The notes under the pieces: model-generated
What the model was told of the DNA's origin: nothing
The model's database searches: none
Seen by the model: the letters and a program-made list of their open reading frames with translations, nothing else
Part shown: positions 32,386 through 33,227 of the stretch, in pieces
Position numbering within the stretch: the stretch's first letter is position 1
Layout: the number at the start of each line of letters is the position of its first letter
NCBI RefSeq assembly: GCF_000773975.1
Contig: NZ_JRUQ01000060.1
Coordinates: 1 to 33,227, forward strand
Source: Erwinia typographi
Lineage (GTDB): Bacteria; Pseudomonadota; Gammaproteobacteria; Enterobacterales; Enterobacteriaceae
DNA: 33,227 bases
Reading direction: 5' to 3'
Made by a program: the position numbers and the translations under genes

Positions 32386-32664
32386 TCACTCCGCGTCTCT
32401 TTCAAGAACCAGCGCGGTTCCACGCCAGTGACTCGAATCCCCCGCCTGACTCAGCGAAGTGATATAAATATACTCGCCGTTTTTCTTCCCGGCTTCAGCC
32501 TTCAGCGCATTCACCGCGTGAGACTTACCGCCACGCACGCCAAAAATAGAGATGCGGTCTTTTATGGTATAACCCGCAAGATTTGCATCCGACACCACGT
32601 CCACCGCCAGCGCTGAGCCGGACAGCAACAGTGAGAGCGCCAGGGCGGCTGTGATTTTCTTCAT
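32386..32664 (-). CDS. Small periplasmic protein, DUF1471/YhcN-like
   Basis: Ninety-two residues with a clear signal peptide (MKKITAALALSLLLSGSALA). The mature part, KDRISIFGVRGGKSHAVNALKAEAGKKNGEYIYITSLS...WRGTALVLE, follows the DUF1471 layout: strand, short helix, strand, terminal TA strand. BhsA and McbA of that family are stress- and biofilm-linked. The usual conserved Gly-Ala before the third strand is replaced by NGE, so the assignment is moderate. It is upstream of the hydrolase operon on the same strand but 265 bases away, so probably separately transcribed. Confidence 0.68.
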   Translation of the reverse strand: MKKITAALALSLLLSGSALAVDVVSDANLAGYTIKDRISIFGVRGGKSHAVNALKAEAGKKNGEYIYITSLSQAGDSSHWRGTALVLERDAE

Positions 32665-33227
32665 TTTTTACTTCCCTTTACTGTTCAGTTTACAGGACGC
32701 TGACTCTCTGTCAGCGCCCTGAGTTATACCGGGCTGCGACTAAACCGGACAGCAACACCCCAGTTTTTTTGCAAGGTCAACGGGAATCGGGAGGCCAGAG
32801 TGGCAGACACATCAGGCTGTTCAGATTAAAGATTAATCAGGTGCCGGCCATCAACGCCGAAGGAGTGGTATATAAGTCGCTCACGTGCCAGTCCTGTTTA
32901 AAAGCATTACGATATCGGTTTTTGAAAATAATACCGGCATAACGGAAATTCAGGTACGCTTCCCTGAGGGGAGCCGGTACGCTACAGGGCAGACCGGGAT
33001 ATACAGGGTCAACGTTCACAAAACGTATACGCACAGAAAGTGGGGATCAGCTCATGCAGGAATCTGAAATAAAACCAGAAATCAAATATGTAAAGGATTA
33101 ACCCGCCATGCTGGTATGCGCCCCGGGCATGGCATTTTTTTAGAAAGAAGGGAACTCTGTGCTGTTATCATTATAATATTCAGAAATAACCGCGGATACC
33201 TGTACGGGAGACCCTGTACACGATTCT
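32665..33227. other. Region without a clear gene at the right edge
   Basis: About 560 bases. Two overlapping short open frames on opposite strands (32837-33034 minus, 32885-33067 plus) have no good ribosome site or recognised similarity; either could be a decayed gene. A plus-strand terminator lies at 33105-33140. The promoter of the DUF1471-like gene must lie at the left end but was not assigned. Confidence 0.5.
33105..33140 (+). terminator. Rho-independent terminator (plus strand)
   Basis: GCCATGC (33105-33111) pairs with GCATGGC (33127-33133), with an inner ATGC/GCAT pair, followed by a run of seven T. No plus-strand gene was recognised immediately upstream. Confidence 0.75.

Overview
This window looks like part of a large F-type plasmid from a member of the Enterobacterales, in the Klebsiella/Enterobacter/Kosakonia range. 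That reading rests on content. There is an SOS-controlled umuDC pair, two separate ParA-type partition loci, a ParDE toxin-antitoxin pair beside a serine resolvase, and a tyrosine recombinase whose C-terminus resembles the D/ResD recombinases of F-like plasmids. Accessory genes sit in blocks between these maintenance genes. No replication initiator, transfer gene, antibiotic-resistance gene, rRNA, tRNA or CRISPR array was seen. The host assignment is inference.

Layout. 1-2222: start of a DNA methyltransferase (minus), then a LexA box and umuD-umuC (plus). 2290-4760: an A+T-rich minus-strand block with a ParF-like ATPase, a ParG-like ribbon-helix-helix protein, a plasmid/phage hypothetical and two small membrane proteins, with many CATGA-type repeats. 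5443-9461: a metabolic/redox block with a 6-oxocamphor-hydrolase-like crotonase and its LysR regulator on minus, and a YfcG-like glutathione transferase, a peroxiredoxin-like protein and an SDR dehydrogenase on plus. The block is bracketed by two diverged direct repeats. 10298-12480: parE, parD, a DUF4186 gene, a small unknown gene, a serine resolvase and a candidate res site. 12718-14114: a DUF2913-like gene and aqpZ. 14115-15670: non-coding. 15671-18582: parA, a small parB-like gene and a tyrosine recombinase, with a 17-bp A+T-rich motif recurring among G+C-rich non-coding DNA.

19313-28623 is a surface-adhesion island: a classical autotransporter, a small unknown ORF behind a cluster of palindromes and GATC-containing repeats, and a five-gene chaperone-usher fimbrial operon (major pilin, chaperone, usher, minor pilin, A+T-rich putative tip protein). 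28930-32664 is an envelope module on minus: a DUF1471-like periplasmic protein, then a membrane-anchored alpha/beta hydrolase, PagP lipid A palmitoyltransferase and an AI-2E-family permease in one apparent operon.

Taken together, this is a plasmid backbone of stability and SOS functions carrying cargo for surface attachment, outer-membrane remodelling, water/osmotic transport and redox or carbonyl detoxification. The least familiar parts are the hydrolase-pagP-permease operon, the crotonase/redox block with a shared operator-like motif, and the dispersed 17-bp motif around the second partition locus and the recombinase.
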